NCBI RefSeq assembly: GCF_025515275.1
Contig: NZ_JAOPFU010000012.1
Coordinates: 1 to 64,000, forward strand
Direction: 5' to 3'
Length of the DNA: 64,000 nt
Source of the DNA: Catenovulum sp. 2E275
Lineage (GTDB): Bacteria > Pseudomonadota > Gammaproteobacteria > Enterobacterales > Alteromonadaceae
The translations under genes were made by a program, and so were the position numbers. The number at the start of each line of letters is the position of its first letter. Within the stretch, counting starts at the first letter, position 1. Shown piece after piece: positions 6,763-16,359 of this stretch. Below the pieces are notes generated by a model. It did no database searches. It saw only the letters and a program-made list of their open reading frames with translations, and had not been told where the DNA came from.

Positions 6763-9144
6763 ATGAAAAAATTAAGTTATATAGATCGAAAAAATAAAAA
6801 CTTTACGCTATCGGCACTTTCTGTTGCCAGTATGGCATTACTTGGGTGTCAAACAAATGAGGTACAAGAGCAACCTTTAGAAAAGACTTTATTTGATTTT
6901 GAATCAGCTACGCTACCTGTTGAAGTCCAGCTTATTAATGCAGAGGGGAGTGTCGTCTCGAAAGGTGTTACCAAAGGTAATAAAGCGCTGAATGTTAAAT
7001 TTCATTCTAAAAAACATGAGTATTCGGCAATTAATTTTACTCCGACTCAAGCTTGGGATTGGAGCGACTTAGATAGTTTCAGCATTGCATTTGATATCTC
7101 TAATCAAGGGCAATATTCAACCCAATTATTTTTGAATGTATATGATCATAATGGTCAAGTTTATACTCGTAGTGTCAATGTACCAGTAGGTAGTGCTAAA
7201 ACCTACTATTCAAAAATGGCCGGTCACGATTTAGTTAGCCCAGATAATAAACACGGTGAAAATGTTGAATTGAATTTAAGTTCAGGTTTGCGTTCTAACC
7301 CTGCAACTTGGGAATCAGACCAAGTACAATTTATTTGGATGTGGGGGACAAAAAATCTCGATACCAAAGGCATAAAACAAATTTCATTAAGTGTTCAATA
7401 CAACTTACATGACAAAGAAGTAACAATAGATAATGTTAGGGTGATGCCTAACCCTAAAATGAATAAACAATACCTAGAAGGTATAGTTGATAAATTTGGT
7501 CAACCAACTCGTTTGGAATATGAAGAAAAAATTCATTCTGAAAAAGAGCTTCTTGAAGTAAAAGAAAAGGAACTCGCACGTTTAAATAATGGCGAAAAAT
7601 TATCTGACCGTTCTAAATTCAGTGGCTGGAAAGAGGGCCCTAAATTAGCCGCGACTGGTTACTTTAGAACTGAAAAAGTTGGTGATAAATGGTCGTTAGT
7701 TGATCCTGAAGGTTATTTATATTTCACTACGGGCATTGATAACGTTAGGATGTCGAATGCGACTACCCTTACAGGTTATGATTTTGATCAAAACGTTATA
7801 AACCAACGTAGCGCCGACGAGCTAACCCCAGAAGATTCTCAAGGGTTAAACCCACCTCCAAAAAATGCTATCCCTACGCGCAAGTTAGTTTCTGAAACAC
7901 GGGCTAACATGTTTGAGTGGTTACCTGATTACAACGATCCATTAGCTAGCAGTTATGGTTATCGCCGTGGTGCCCACTCGGGCCCACTTGAGCGTGGTGA
8001 AGTATTTAGTTTTTACATGGCAAACTTAGAACGTAAATATGGTGAAACGACCCCTTATTCTTACCTTGAGGACTGGTCAAAAGTAACAGTGGATCGCATG
8101 TTGAGCTGGGGGTTTACTTCGTTCGGTAATTGGATCGATCCTATGTATTACGACAATGCTCGTATACCATATTTCGCAAACGGTTGGATAATCGGTGACT
8201 TTAAAACTGTTTCTAGTGGTAATGATTTCTGGGGTGGATTGCCAGATGTATTTGATCCTAAGTTTGAAGAGCGTGCTGATGCAACAATTAAACAAGTTGC
8301 CAAAGAAGTAAACAACAGCCCATGGTGTGTAGGGGTTTTCATTGACAATGAAAAAAGTTGGGGACGTCCTGAATCGAAAACAACTGAGTTGGGGATTGTC
8401 ATCCATACGCTCACGCAAAACGGTGCTGAATCACCGACTAAAAATATGTTTACTGAACAAATGCGGGCTAAATATGAAAATATTGCTAAGTTAAACCAAG
8501 CTTGGAATACAAATATAGCTTCTTGGGATGCGTTTCAACAAGGGAGCTTTAATAGTAAGTTAGACGAAGCCAACGCGCAACAAGTTGCCGATTACGAAAA
8601 ACTTTTATTTGAATACGCAAGTGAATATTTCCGAATTGTCGACGCTAAACTCGAAAAATATATGCCAAACCATATGTACATGGGGGTTCGATTTGCCGAT
8701 TGGGGTATGCCTATGCCTGTTGTTCAGGCATCGAAAAAATATGTCGATGTAGTCAGCTTTAATTTGTACAAAGAAGGTTTAACCAAGAAAAAATGGGCGT
8801 TTTTAGAAGATCTAGATATGCCAACTGTAATTGGTGAATTCCATATGGGTACAACAGCATCAGGCTTCTTCCACCCTGGATTGGTTCACGCTGCTAACCA
8901 AGAAGATAGAGCAAGAATGTACAAGGATTACATGCACTCGATTATAGATAATGACTATTTTATTGGGGCACATTGGTTTCAATATCTAGATTCTCCAATT
9001 ACCGGTCGCGCATACGACGGTGAAAACTACAACGTTGGCTTTGTATCGGTAACCGACGTGCCTTATAACGCTATGGTTAAAGCGGCACGCGAATTACACG
9101 AAGAGCTGTACGAGCGAAGATTTGGTGATTTAAAACAAAAATAA
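6763..9144 (+). CDS. GH50 beta-agarase, lipoprotein
   Basis: Exo-acting beta-agarase family (GH50 enzymes release mainly neoagarobiose from agar). Start set at MKKLSYIDRK (ATG 6763, AGAGG upstream), giving 793 residues. A lipoprotein signal ends at MALLGC. Residues about 35-230 are a CBM-like beta-sandwich (TLFDFESATLP, WDWSDLDSFSIAFDI). Residues about 270-790 are the catalytic TIM barrel, opening with DRSKFSGWKEGPKL. Catalytic residues by family motif: acid/base Glu530 in FIDNEKSWG and nucleophile Glu692 in VIGEFHMG. Length and layout match Aga50D-type enzymes. Residue +2 after the lipid Cys is Gln, so an outer-membrane location is expected. A perfect terminator follows at 9163. One of four GH50 paralogues in the window. 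Confidence 0.93.
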   Translation: MKKLSYIDRKNKNFTLSALSVASMALLGCQTNEVQEQPLEKTLFDFESATLPVEVQLINAEGSVVSKGVTKGNKALNVKFHSKKHEYSAINFTPTQAWDWSDLDSFSIAFDISNQGQYSTQLFLNVYDHNGQVYTRSVNVPVGSAKTYYSKMAGHDLVSPDNKHGENVELNLSSGLRSNPATWESDQVQFIWMWGTKNLDTKGIKQISLSVQYNLHDKEVTIDNVRVMPNPKMNKQYLEGIVDKFGQPTRLEYEEKIHSEKELLEVKEKELARLNNGEKLSDRSKFSGWKEGPKLAATGYFRTEKVGDKWSLVDPEGYLYFTTGIDNVRMSNATTLTGYDFDQNVINQRSADELTPEDSQGLNPPPKNAIPTRKLVSETRANMFEWLPDYNDPLASSYGYRRGAHSGPLERGEVFSFYMANLERKYGETTPYSYLEDWSKVTVDRMLSWGFTSFGNWIDPMYYDNARIPYFANGWIIGDFKTVSSGNDFWGGLPDVFDPKFEERADATIKQVAKEVNNSPWCVGVFIDNEKSWGRPESKTTELGIVIHTLTQNGAESPTKNMFTEQMRAKYENIAKLNQAWNTNIASWDAFQQGSFNSKLDEANAQQVADYEKLLFEYASEYFRIVDAKLEKYMPNHMYMGVRFADWGMPMPVVQASKKYVDVVSFNLYKEGLTKKKWAFLEDLDMPTVIGEFHMGTTASGFFHPGLVHAANQEDRARMYKDYMHSIIDNDYFIGAHWFQYLDSPITGRAYDGENYNVGFVSVTDVPYNAMVKAARELHEELYERRFGDLKQK

Positions 9145-9162
9145 TCAGTAACCATCTCCCCC

Positions 9163-9192
9163 AACAAAACTCACATGGACGTGAGTTTTGTT
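9163..9192 (+). terminator. Rho-independent terminator after GH50
   Basis: A perfect 12-bp stem AACAAAACTCAC / GTGAGTTTTGTT with loop ATGGAC, followed by ATTTCT. The ATG in the loop is the first codon of the longest reading frame of the next gene, which argues for that gene's later start. Confidence 0.8.
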
Positions 9193-9222
9193 ATTTCTGA
9201 CATTCTGAAAAATGAGACATAT

Positions 9223-12200
9223 ATGGCTAACTTAAAACTAAAACCTTTTGTTCGAATTTTCCCCTTATTAGCTGCAACATTTATTGGACTGAGCACTTGC
9301 GGAAACAGCGAACAGGTTCAATCTTCATTTGTAATTACGCCTAGTAACGCATACACGCAAGGTTATATAGTTTCAGGCAGTTTAACTAAAAAATTGATTT
9401 TAGATGTTACTAATTCGGCGAGTTATGCCACTGTTAGCGTGTACGCAAACGGACAATTATTAGTAGACAGTTTGAACGTACCTAAGCAAGGACAGCAAGT
9501 GTTAAATGCTTTGGTGCAATTTGAGCAAGCTGGTGCGGTAGAGCTTAAAATTAAGAGCTTGGCTGCCGATTTAACTATCAATCAGTTTAAATTGGTTGAT
9601 GTGAATGATTTAGTTGTACCAAAGTATCAAGATATTTCTGTTCAGGCAGGGTTAGATAAAGCTGATTCTATTAAATACGGTGGCCCTAGTATTGCGGATA
9701 TTGATAATGACGGTGATTATGATTTTATTGCCAATAACCATAATGCCGAAACCAGTAAGTTGTATTGGAATAACGGTGATGGCACATTCAAAAAACATCA
9801 TAAAGATTTATCGCGCTGGTTTATGCAAGATTTACACGGCACTGCACTGGCAGATTATGACCTTGATGGCGATTTAGATTTAATTCTGACACAGGGCGGC
9901 GGTAATGGGAAAAATCCATCTCGCTCTAATTTTTATTTAAACGACAATAATGAACTAATCCGCTATACCGGTGATATTGGTATTGATCGTGGTGGCCGCG
10001 GTCGAGGTGCCAGATGGGGCGATTTCGATTTAGATGGCGATCTGGACTTTTTAATTGTCAATGAAACTGGCCTTGCCAATGAAACACCACAACACTTTTT
10101 TTACGAAAATAATGGCCAAGGTAAATTTAAGTTTAAATCAGTAGAGGGCATTCAGGATCAAAGACCTGAGCGCGCTTTAGTGACAGATTTAAATGGCGAT
10201 CATATTGAAGATATTATTTTATTCGGCCATTCCGAACCTGTTGGTTTTTCAGCTTGGCTCGGCAATGGCGACTTTACTTTTACTCGCATTAATGATCAAT
10301 TCCCACAAGCGGTTGCTGATGCACTGCATATTAATGCTATTACCGATATTGATATAGATAACGACGGTGACTTAGATTTATATATTGCCCGAGGTTATGA
10401 ATTCGAGCATGGCGAAGGCGAAACACCGTCGGTTGATTTTGACCCAGACAGCCAAGTATTGTCGGTTAAACCGCGTGGTTATGCCGGTGTAGACGAATGG
10501 GAATTTACCTCTGAAGGTCAGCTTAAACTGGATTATTACTACTATTTAGGTCAAAAAGGCTATCGCGGTAAGGCTTATCCAATATTCTTGGGTAAAGGCA
10601 AAACTAAAACGCCAGTTCCTAGCGGTGAGACTTTTGAATTCACAGCCGAACAAGCAAACGGCTGGCCAGATGACTTTACTGAAAACGGTGTTTATTTTGG
10701 TTATTTGGGTGACGGTCGCTGGAAGGCAGCTTTAGTCCGTGAAGATGATATTTTCTGGTCATACCGCTTTAATTTAACCGGCGTTACAGGCTTTACCCCT
10801 AAATTTATCCCACAAAATCGTAACCTCCAAGACTACCTATTAAGAAACGATAACGGTAAATTTGTAGATGTTTCAGAACAGTGGAATATCGCACCAGGCG
10901 GCAATTCAATGGGTGTAACCCACGGCGACTTTAACAACGACGGGATGCAAGATTTGTTTGTTTACCGTTGGGGCAATGTTGGTCACAGAATTTCAGATTT
11001 AATGCTAGTTAATACAGGGCAATCTCGTTTTGAAACTTTGACCATGCATGGTGCCAATGATGTTGGTGGACCAGGCTATGGTGATATGGGCCAAGCCTTT
11101 GACTTTGATTTAGACGGAGATCTGGATTTATTAAGCGGTAGTGAATTTGGACAATGGTATTTATACGACAACCAAACGTCACAGGCTGGTAATTACGCTT
11201 TGGTCAGAGTAGGTTACGCGCCTAACTCGAATATTGATGCTTTCTCTGCTGAAGTTACAGTGAAAACGGCGAGTCAAACATACACAAAGCGTGTTGGCTC
11301 TGCAGGTGAAATATTCTCACAGAGTTTACTCAATATTGTTCATTTTGGTTTAGGACAAGCTGACAAGATAGAAAAAATTACAGTGAGATGGCGCAATGGC
11401 GAGACGGTTGAGTTTAATGAAAAATCGGTCAATGCCTTGTTTGATACTAACAAGCTTGATCCGGTGAAATTATCAATTGAGGCTGAATCTTTTAAAATAC
11501 GACAAGGTGCAAGCAGCCAGTTAAGCCTTACTTTTTCGCCAAATTACGCTGATAAAACCGTTAGCTGGAGCAGTAGCGATGAGCGTGTTTTGAAAGTGTC
11601 AGATTCAGGTGTGGTTGAAGCCATTGGTGAATTAGGCAAAAACGCCACTATTACCGCAACCAGTGCCGCGAATGGTTTATCGGCAAGCGCCGAGTTTGAA
11701 ATTGTAAAATGGTACGCTAAACCCATACAGTCTGTTGCTTTAACCGCTTCGCAAAGTGAAATCATAGCAGGTAAAAATGTGTCAATTTCTGCTTTGATTA
11801 TGCCATTGCAACCCGATAATGCAGATTTGCAATGGACAAGCAGTAACACTGAAATTGCAATCGTTAGCGAAAGTGGTTTAGTTGAAGCCAAACAAGCTGG
11901 CGAGGTGGTGATTTCAGCACTAGCCAAAGCGGATAACAAGGTGAAGGCTTCACTGACCTTTAAAGTTCAACCTTACATTAAGCCATATATTGAAATTGTT
12001 GAGGCGAATAAATTTGCTAACCAGCCAATTAAAGTAGCCCAGGAAGTAGAGGTAACTGTTAAATATCATGCGGGAGCGGGTCATAAAGTGGTTTCAGCTG
12101 ATGAAGGTGGGATTCGTTTGTGGTTACGCCACTTTAATCATGACGGGATTCCGGTGAAAGATATTGTATTAGCTGAACCTAGTGCAATTAATACGCTATC

Positions 12201-12351
12201 CGGTATAGTGAAATTTAAACTGCCGTTGAATGGCATTGCACCAACTCAAGATTTGATGGAAGGTCACTTTTATTCACTGAGGGCTACATTTACTTCAAGT
12301 AATGGGGATATGTATGACGAAGAAATTTACCCTGTTAATTTTGTAAAATAG
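9223..12351 (+). CDS. FG-GAP/UnbV/Big2 surface protein
   Basis: About 1042 residues from ATG 9223 (MANLKLKPFVRIFPLLAATF); a possible lipobox is LSTC. Order of parts: N-terminal beta-sandwich (to about 140); FG-GAP/VCBS propeller repeats with calcium-loop motifs DIDNDGDYDF, DYDLDGDLDL, DFDLDGDLDF, DIDNDGDLDLY, DFNNDGMQDL and DFDLDGDLDL; an ASPIC/UnbV domain (about 655-730, VGSAGEIFSQSLLNIVHFGLG, one of the family's signatures); two Big2 Ig-like domains (about 745-910); a C-terminal sandwich. A loop insertion around 410-540 interrupts the propeller. No catalytic motif is recognised. CRTAC1-like propellers often bind calcium and glycans, so an outer-surface agar-binding or adhesive role is inferred from its place after GH50. 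Confidence 0.75.
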   Translation: MANLKLKPFVRIFPLLAATFIGLSTCGNSEQVQSSFVITPSNAYTQGYIVSGSLTKKLILDVTNSASYATVSVYANGQLLVDSLNVPKQGQQVLNALVQFEQAGAVELKIKSLAADLTINQFKLVDVNDLVVPKYQDISVQAGLDKADSIKYGGPSIADIDNDGDYDFIANNHNAETSKLYWNNGDGTFKKHHKDLSRWFMQDLHGTALADYDLDGDLDLILTQGGGNGKNPSRSNFYLNDNNELIRYTGDIGIDRGGRGRGARWGDFDLDGDLDFLIVNETGLANETPQHFFYENNGQGKFKFKSVEGIQDQRPERALVTDLNGDHIEDIILFGHSEPVGFSAWLGNGDFTFTRINDQFPQAVADALHINAITDIDIDNDGDLDLYIARGYEFEHGEGETPSVDFDPDSQVLSVKPRGYAGVDEWEFTSEGQLKLDYYYYLGQKGYRGKAYPIFLGKGKTKTPVPSGETFEFTAEQANGWPDDFTENGVYFGYLGDGRWKAALVREDDIFWSYRFNLTGVTGFTPKFIPQNRNLQDYLLRNDNGKFVDVSEQWNIAPGGNSMGVTHGDFNNDGMQDLFVYRWGNVGHRISDLMLVNTGQSRFETLTMHGANDVGGPGYGDMGQAFDFDLDGDLDLLSGSEFGQWYLYDNQTSQAGNYALVRVGYAPNSNIDAFSAEVTVKTASQTYTKRVGSAGEIFSQSLLNIVHFGLGQADKIEKITVRWRNGETVEFNEKSVNALFDTNKLDPVKLSIEAESFKIRQGASSQLSLTFSPNYADKTVSWSSSDERVLKVSDSGVVEAIGELGKNATITATSAANGLSASAEFEIVKWYAKPIQSVALTASQSEIIAGKNVSISALIMPLQPDNADLQWTSSNTEIAIVSESGLVEAKQAGEVVISALAKADNKVKASLTFKVQPYIKPYIEIVEANKFANQPIKVAQEVEVTVKYHAGAGHKVVSADEGGIRLWLRHFNHDGIPVKDIVLAEPSAINTLSGIVKFKLPLNGIAPTQDLMEGHFYSLRATFTSSNGDMYDEEIYPVNFVK

Positions 12352-12365
12352 TATGTTAAATGTTA

Positions 12366-12391
12366 AAAGAGCTTAGTTAACTAAGCTCTTT
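12366..12391. terminator. Bidirectional terminator
   Basis: AAAGAGCTTAG-TTAA-CTAAGCTCTTT is a perfect 11-bp stem, with A and T tracts on both sides. It lies between two convergent genes and can serve both. Confidence 0.8.
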
Positions 12392-12393
12392 AT

Positions 12394-13002
12394 TTATTTT
12401 ATATTTTTACGTAAAGCTGCTATTGCTTCCTTTACATCTCCATTACGGATACCATCCACAATATGCTTATGTTCGTCAACAAGCGCTTGTGATGTTTTTA
12501 TTCTTTGATAGTTCATACGCATACGCATAACTATAGGATACCAGATATTCACTAGGTCTTCTCCTCCAGCTAAATTGACCATATATTGATGGAATTCAAT
12601 ATCTGCTTTTGTCAACTCAGTGAATTCTTCTTTATCAAAATGCTCTTGCATTCTTTCAATTATATAGTCTAAATCTTCAAGCTGTTTTTCAGTGGTATGC
12701 CCGATTAGGTTCTTTATTGCAAATTCTTCAATTTTCCGTCGAATTTCTATACTTAATTTTTGCATATCGGCCGAAAGCGGGCTACTAACGGATGAACCTA
12801 CATTATTTTTACTGACTAATAATCCTTCTTTCGTCAACTTTAATAAAACATCCCTAATGGGTCCTCTAGAAACGCCAAAACGTTCAGCTAATTGTTGTTC
12901 ATTTAATTTTGTATTTGCTTGTAATTCGCCAGAAATAATATCGGATCTAAGTGCATCTGCTATTTGTTCGCGAACAGGAATTATTTTGATTTTTTTATTC
13001 AT
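12394..13002 (-). CDS. GntR/FCD-family transcriptional regulator
   Basis: A 202-residue regulator. The N-terminal winged helix-turn-helix (residues about 10-75) reads REQIADALRSDIISGEL then LAERFGVSRGPIRDVLLKL, typical of GntR proteins. The C-terminal all-helical FCD domain (about 85-200) retains the metal/ligand residues as DIEFHQ and DEHKHIV. It is shorter than the usual 220-240 residues, because the last helices are trimmed. It lies divergent to the L-AHG operon with about 380 bases between, containing motif copies at 13040 and 13329. Most likely a repressor released by a pathway intermediate such as an aldonate or keto-deoxy acid, as is known for several FCD regulators of sugar-acid pathways. 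The ligand is unknown. Confidence 0.85.
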   Translation of the reverse strand: MNKKIKIIPVREQIADALRSDIISGELQANTKLNEQQLAERFGVSRGPIRDVLLKLTKEGLLVSKNNVGSSVSSPLSADMQKLSIEIRRKIEEFAIKNLIGHTTEKQLEDLDYIIERMQEHFDKEEFTELTKADIEFHQYMVNLAGGEDLVNIWYPIVMRMRMNYQRIKTSQALVDEHKHIVDGIRNGDVKEAIAALRKNIK

Positions 13003-13039
13003 AATCTGGTTCCGCTATTTAATGTAAAAGAATAAATGA

Positions 13040-13056
13040 TTGTAAACCATATACAT
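13040..13056. promoter_or_regulatory. Candidate autoregulatory operator
   Basis: TTGTAAACCATATACAT, a TTGT-N9-ACAW variant of the recurring motif, sits 38 bases upstream of the GntR start on its promoter side. Confidence 0.4.
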
Positions 13057-13328
13057 TAAATTAATTAATATTAATTATAGGATTCTAATACTTTTGCATA
13101 ACATTGGCTAGCAAATTATATGACAAATATCTACTTAAGCTATGCCTTCTTAGCCCTAATGAATGTCTTATACATCTAAAATAAAAAATAATGTTCAGTA
13201 AGTAGTAAATCAAGTTCTGACTTAAGAATGATTGTTCAGCATTTCTAGTTTTTATTTGTTTTTTTATCAATGCCTTAGGTTTTTACTATAAAAATTTTAA
13301 GAAAAAGGCATATAATTATTTGAATAAT

Positions 13329-13345
13329 ATTGTTAACAATGTACA
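13329..13345. promoter_or_regulatory. Operator-like palindrome before L-AHG operon
   Basis: ATTGTTAACAAT (13329-13340) continues as GTACAA, making TTGT-N9-ACAA. It lies about 40 bases before the cycloisomerase start, where a repressor would block transcription. The 13060-13328 stretch before it is AT-rich and shows no gene. Confidence 0.6.
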
Positions 13346-13380
13346 ATTGAATATAAATTGTGAATGTTTTAGGTGTGTTT

Positions 13381-14529
13381 ATGGTCAATTCAACAAGTAA
13401 AGCTGATATATCGAGTATACATTCAGTAGATTTAAGAATTCGTTCTATTAAAACAGAGTATTACCAAATTCCATTAGCTGAAGTTTTAAGTGATGCGAAA
13501 CATGGTGATCATACTCATTTTGAAGTGATTGTATCGAAGATTACTTGTTCAAACGGTATTGAAGGCATTGGGTATACCTATACAGGTGGAAAAGGTGGTC
13601 GGGCTATTTATTCTTTAATTGAAGATGAATTAAAACCTATTCTTCTTGGTAAAGATGCAAGTCGAATAAGCCACATATGGGAAGAAATGACATACCATTT
13701 ACATTATGTTGGAAGAGGTGGGTTATTAAGCTTTGCAATTTCTGCTGTAGATATTGCCCTATGGGATATTCGTTGTAAGCAATTAGGCGAACCTTTATGG
13801 AAAGTTGCGGGAGGGTCTAATGACAGGACTCGCTGTTATGCTGGAGGAATTGACTTAAACTTTTCAGAAGAAAAATTACTCAATAATATTCAAGGGTATC
13901 TAGATAAAGGTTTCAAAGGGGTAAAAATCAAAGTCGGTAAGGCTGATTATCGTGAAGATGTAGCTCGAGTTGAATCTGTAAGGAAGCTAATTGGTGATGA
14001 TACTATTTTTATGGTTGATGCCAATTATTCATTGCCAGTTGAAACAGCTATTCGCTTTGCGAAAGCAATAGAAAAATATGATATTAAATGGTTTGAAGAA
14101 CCAACAATTCCTGATGATTACCTTGGATATGCTCGAATTGCTCAAGCTACTTCTATTCCTTTAGCTATGGGGGAAAACCTGCATACAGTTTATGAATTTA
14201 ATTACGCTGTCCAGCAGGCAAAATTGGGATTTTTACAACCAGATGCATCAAATATTGGTGGTATTACTGGTTGGATGAAAGTCGCAGAATTGGCGTATAT
14301 AAATAATTTGCCAATTTGTACTCATGGTATGCATGAGTTGCATGTTTCGCTGATGTCGTCTCAACCTCATGCTGGTTATATGGAAGTTCACTCGTTTCCT
14401 ATCCACGAATATATAAAACAACCTTTTGTTCTTGATAAACAAGGTAATGCTGTAGCACCTAATGTAGTAGGAACAGGGGTTGAGTTTGATCCAACGTTAG
14501 TTAATTCATTTTTAGTCAAACAATCTTAG
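13381..14529 (+). CDS. 3,6-anhydro-L-galactonate cycloisomerase
   Basis: Enolase-superfamily enzyme that opens the anhydro ring of 3,6-anhydro-L-galactonate to give 2-keto-3-deoxy-L-galactonate. The sequence closely follows the Vibrio cycloisomerase as I remember it: EVLSDAKHGDHTHFE, TYTGGKGGRAI, HYVGRGGLLSFAISAVDIALWD, THGMHELHVSLMSS. Superfamily residues: KIK (Lys184), metal ligands Asp213 (VDAN), Glu239 (FEEP) and Glu265 (GEN), and His315 (CTHGM). The start at ATG 13381 has AGGTG seven bases upstream; the frame is open from 13360 but that start lacks a ribosome site. About 382 residues, the normal size. First gene of a four-gene operon with the dehydrogenases that precede and follow it in the pathway. 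Confidence 0.88.
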   Translation: MVNSTSKADISSIHSVDLRIRSIKTEYYQIPLAEVLSDAKHGDHTHFEVIVSKITCSNGIEGIGYTYTGGKGGRAIYSLIEDELKPILLGKDASRISHIWEEMTYHLHYVGRGGLLSFAISAVDIALWDIRCKQLGEPLWKVAGGSNDRTRCYAGGIDLNFSEEKLLNNIQGYLDKGFKGVKIKVGKADYREDVARVESVRKLIGDDTIFMVDANYSLPVETAIRFAKAIEKYDIKWFEEPTIPDDYLGYARIAQATSIPLAMGENLHTVYEFNYAVQQAKLGFLQPDASNIGGITGWMKVAELAYINNLPICTHGMHELHVSLMSSQPHAGYMEVHSFPIHEYIKQPFVLDKQGNAVAPNVVGTGVEFDPTLVNSFLVKQS

Positions 14530-14541
14530 AGGTTAATTATT

Positions 14542-15564
14542 ATGATCGCAGCACAATATATTGGCGGTAAACAATTTAACATTATCCCTGGTACAGAGCA
14601 GAAGCCTCTAGCTGGTGAGGTGAAAATTGCGGTCGGTTATGTTGGTATTTGTGGAACTGATATGCACATTTATCATGGCGTCATGGACGCTAGAGTTAAT
14701 CCGCCTCAAACGATAGGTCATGAAATGTCAGGCACTATCACAGAAATTGGTGAAGGTGTCGAAGGGTTTAATATTGGCGAAAAGGTTGTTGTTAGACCTT
14801 TAGATTGGTGTGGTGAGTGCCCAACTTGTAAGGCAGGTTATACGCATATTTGCCAAAATTTAAAGTTTATGGGCATAGACTCTCCTGGTGCTTTCCAATC
14901 AAATTGGACTGTTAAAGCGCGTACTTTGCACAAATTACCTGCAGACGTTAACTTAAAACAAGGTGCGTTAATCGAGCCTTTATCAGTTGCTTGCCATGAC
15001 ATTCGTCGCTCACGCTTACAAGCCGGTGAAAAAGCGGTTGTGTTAGGTGGTGGTCCAATTGGTCAATTAGTTGCTGCTGTTGCTAAAAGTGTGGGTGCGG
15101 ATGTTTTGGTTTCTGAGCCAAATGAATCACGCCGTGCGTTTGCTGAAAAGTTAGGTGTTGAATCTGTAAATCCATTAGAAACTGACTTAGCTAAATTTGT
15201 TGATGAATGGACAGGCACTAAAGGCGCTGACGTTGTATTTGAAGTATCTGGTGTTAAGCCTGCAATTGATGCTATGACTCAAATTGCTGGCCGTCGTGGT
15301 CGTATCGTTATGGTTGCTATTCACTCGCAAAAACCTGAAATCGATTTATTCCAATTCTTCTGGAAAGAACTAGAGTTATTAGGTGCGCGTGTATACGAAG
15401 CTGAGGATTTTGACTGGGCAATCGACTTAATCGCCTCTGGCAAAGTAAATGTAGCGCCATTTATCAGCTCGGTTAACCCACTTTCAAATATTGGTGACGC
15501 GTTTGCGAGCATGGACAACAACCCACAAGGCATGAAAGCTTTAGTTGAATGTAATGCTGAGTAA
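14542..15564 (+). CDS. Zn-dependent 2-keto-3-deoxy-L-galactonate 5-dehydrogenase
   Basis: A 340-residue medium-chain Zn alcohol dehydrogenase. It has the catalytic zinc site around CGTDMHIYHG and GHEMSG, four structural-zinc cysteines in CGECPTCKAGYTHIC (about 93-107), and the NAD Rossmann motif VLGGGPIGQL (about 168-177). In known L-AHG pathways an enzyme of this class oxidises 2-keto-3-deoxy-L-galactonate at C5 to the 2,5-diketo acid. The specific assignment rests on its position directly after the cycloisomerase (12-bp gap) and directly before the SDR that would reduce the diketo acid. By sequence alone it could also be called L-threonine- or sorbitol-dehydrogenase-like. Good ribosome site (agagg). 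Confidence 0.8.
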   Translation: MIAAQYIGGKQFNIIPGTEQKPLAGEVKIAVGYVGICGTDMHIYHGVMDARVNPPQTIGHEMSGTITEIGEGVEGFNIGEKVVVRPLDWCGECPTCKAGYTHICQNLKFMGIDSPGAFQSNWTVKARTLHKLPADVNLKQGALIEPLSVACHDIRRSRLQAGEKAVVLGGGPIGQLVAAVAKSVGADVLVSEPNESRRAFAEKLGVESVNPLETDLAKFVDEWTGTKGADVVFEVSGVKPAIDAMTQIAGRRGRIVMVAIHSQKPEIDLFQFFWKELELLGARVYEAEDFDWAIDLIASGKVNVAPFISSVNPLSNIGDAFASMDNNPQGMKALVECNAE

Positions 15565-15591
15565 GCCTACAGTTAAGTAAGAGATTTTATT

Positions 15592-16356
15592 ATGTTAGAA
15601 AAATTTAGTTTAGAAGGTAAAGTTGCCTTAGTTACTGGCTGTAAACGCGGTATTGGTAAAGGTATTGCGTTAGGTTTAGCTGAAGCTGGTGCGGATATTA
15701 TTGGGGTTTCAGCTAACTTAGAACTTGAAGGCTCAGAAGTTGAAAAAGAAGTTAAAGCACTAGGCCGCAACTTTAAAGCGTATCAATGTGACTTTGGTGA
15801 TCGCCAAGCTTTATACGCTTTTATTGAAAAGGTAAAAGCCGATTTCCCAAAAATCGATATTTTAATTAATAACGCAGGCACTATCTTACGTGCGCCAGCA
15901 GCGGAGCATGGTGACGAGTTATGGGATAAAGTTATCGACGTTAACTTAAATTCACAATTTGTATTAAGCCGTGAAATTGGTAAAGAGATGGTTGCGCGGG
16001 GCGAAGGTAAAATTATCTTCACTGCCTCATTGTTAACTTTCCAAGGTGGTATTACTGTCCCTGGTTATGCGGCAAGTAAAGGCGCAATTGGTCAGTTGGT
16101 TATGGCATTATCAAATGAATGGGCTGGCAAAGGCGTAAACGTAAACGCTATCGCTCCAGGTTATATCGACACTGACAATACAGAGGCCTTACGTAACGAC
16201 CCTGAACGTAGTGCTGCAATTTTAGGTCGTATTCCACAAGGACGTTGGGGTAAACCAGAAGACTTTAAAGGTCCTGCTGTTTTCTTAGCTTCTGAAGCTG
16301 CAAACTACGTAAATGGCGCCATTCTTTTAGTAGATGGCGGCTGGATGGGGAGATAA
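15592..16356 (+). CDS. KduD-like SDR, diketo-deoxy acid reductase
   Basis: A 254-residue short-chain dehydrogenase. Cofactor motif TGCKRGIGKG near the N-terminus, NNAG motif at about 90, catalytic Ser146, Tyr159 and Lys163 (YAASK). It resembles 2-dehydro-3-deoxy-D-gluconate 5-dehydrogenases (KduD). In this operon it most likely reduces 2,5-diketo-3-deoxy-L-galactonate to 2-keto-3-deoxy-D-gluconate (KDG), completing C5 epimerisation with the preceding Zn enzyme. KDG would then be used by the kinase and aldolase at 50.1-51.9 kb. It starts 27 bp after the previous gene, and the next gene begins three bases after its stop. Cytoplasmic, no signal peptide. Confidence 0.85.
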   Translation: MLEKFSLEGKVALVTGCKRGIGKGIALGLAEAGADIIGVSANLELEGSEVEKEVKALGRNFKAYQCDFGDRQALYAFIEKVKADFPKIDILINNAGTILRAPAAEHGDELWDKVIDVNLNSQFVLSREIGKEMVARGEGKIIFTASLLTFQGGITVPGYAASKGAIGQLVMALSNEWAGKGVNVNAIAPGYIDTDNTEALRNDPERSAAILGRIPQGRWGKPEDFKGPAVFLASEAANYVNGAILLVDGGWMGR

Positions 16357-16359
16357 TCT

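Noticed and set aside
9175-9222. ATG in the longest frame of the FG-GAP protein
   Set aside because: This ATG is the loop of the GH50 terminator hairpin; the signal peptide starts at 9223.
11544-11939. 131-codon minus-strand frame inside the Big2 region
   Set aside because: Ser/Ala/Leu-rich complement of the Ig-like coding sequence; no start signals.
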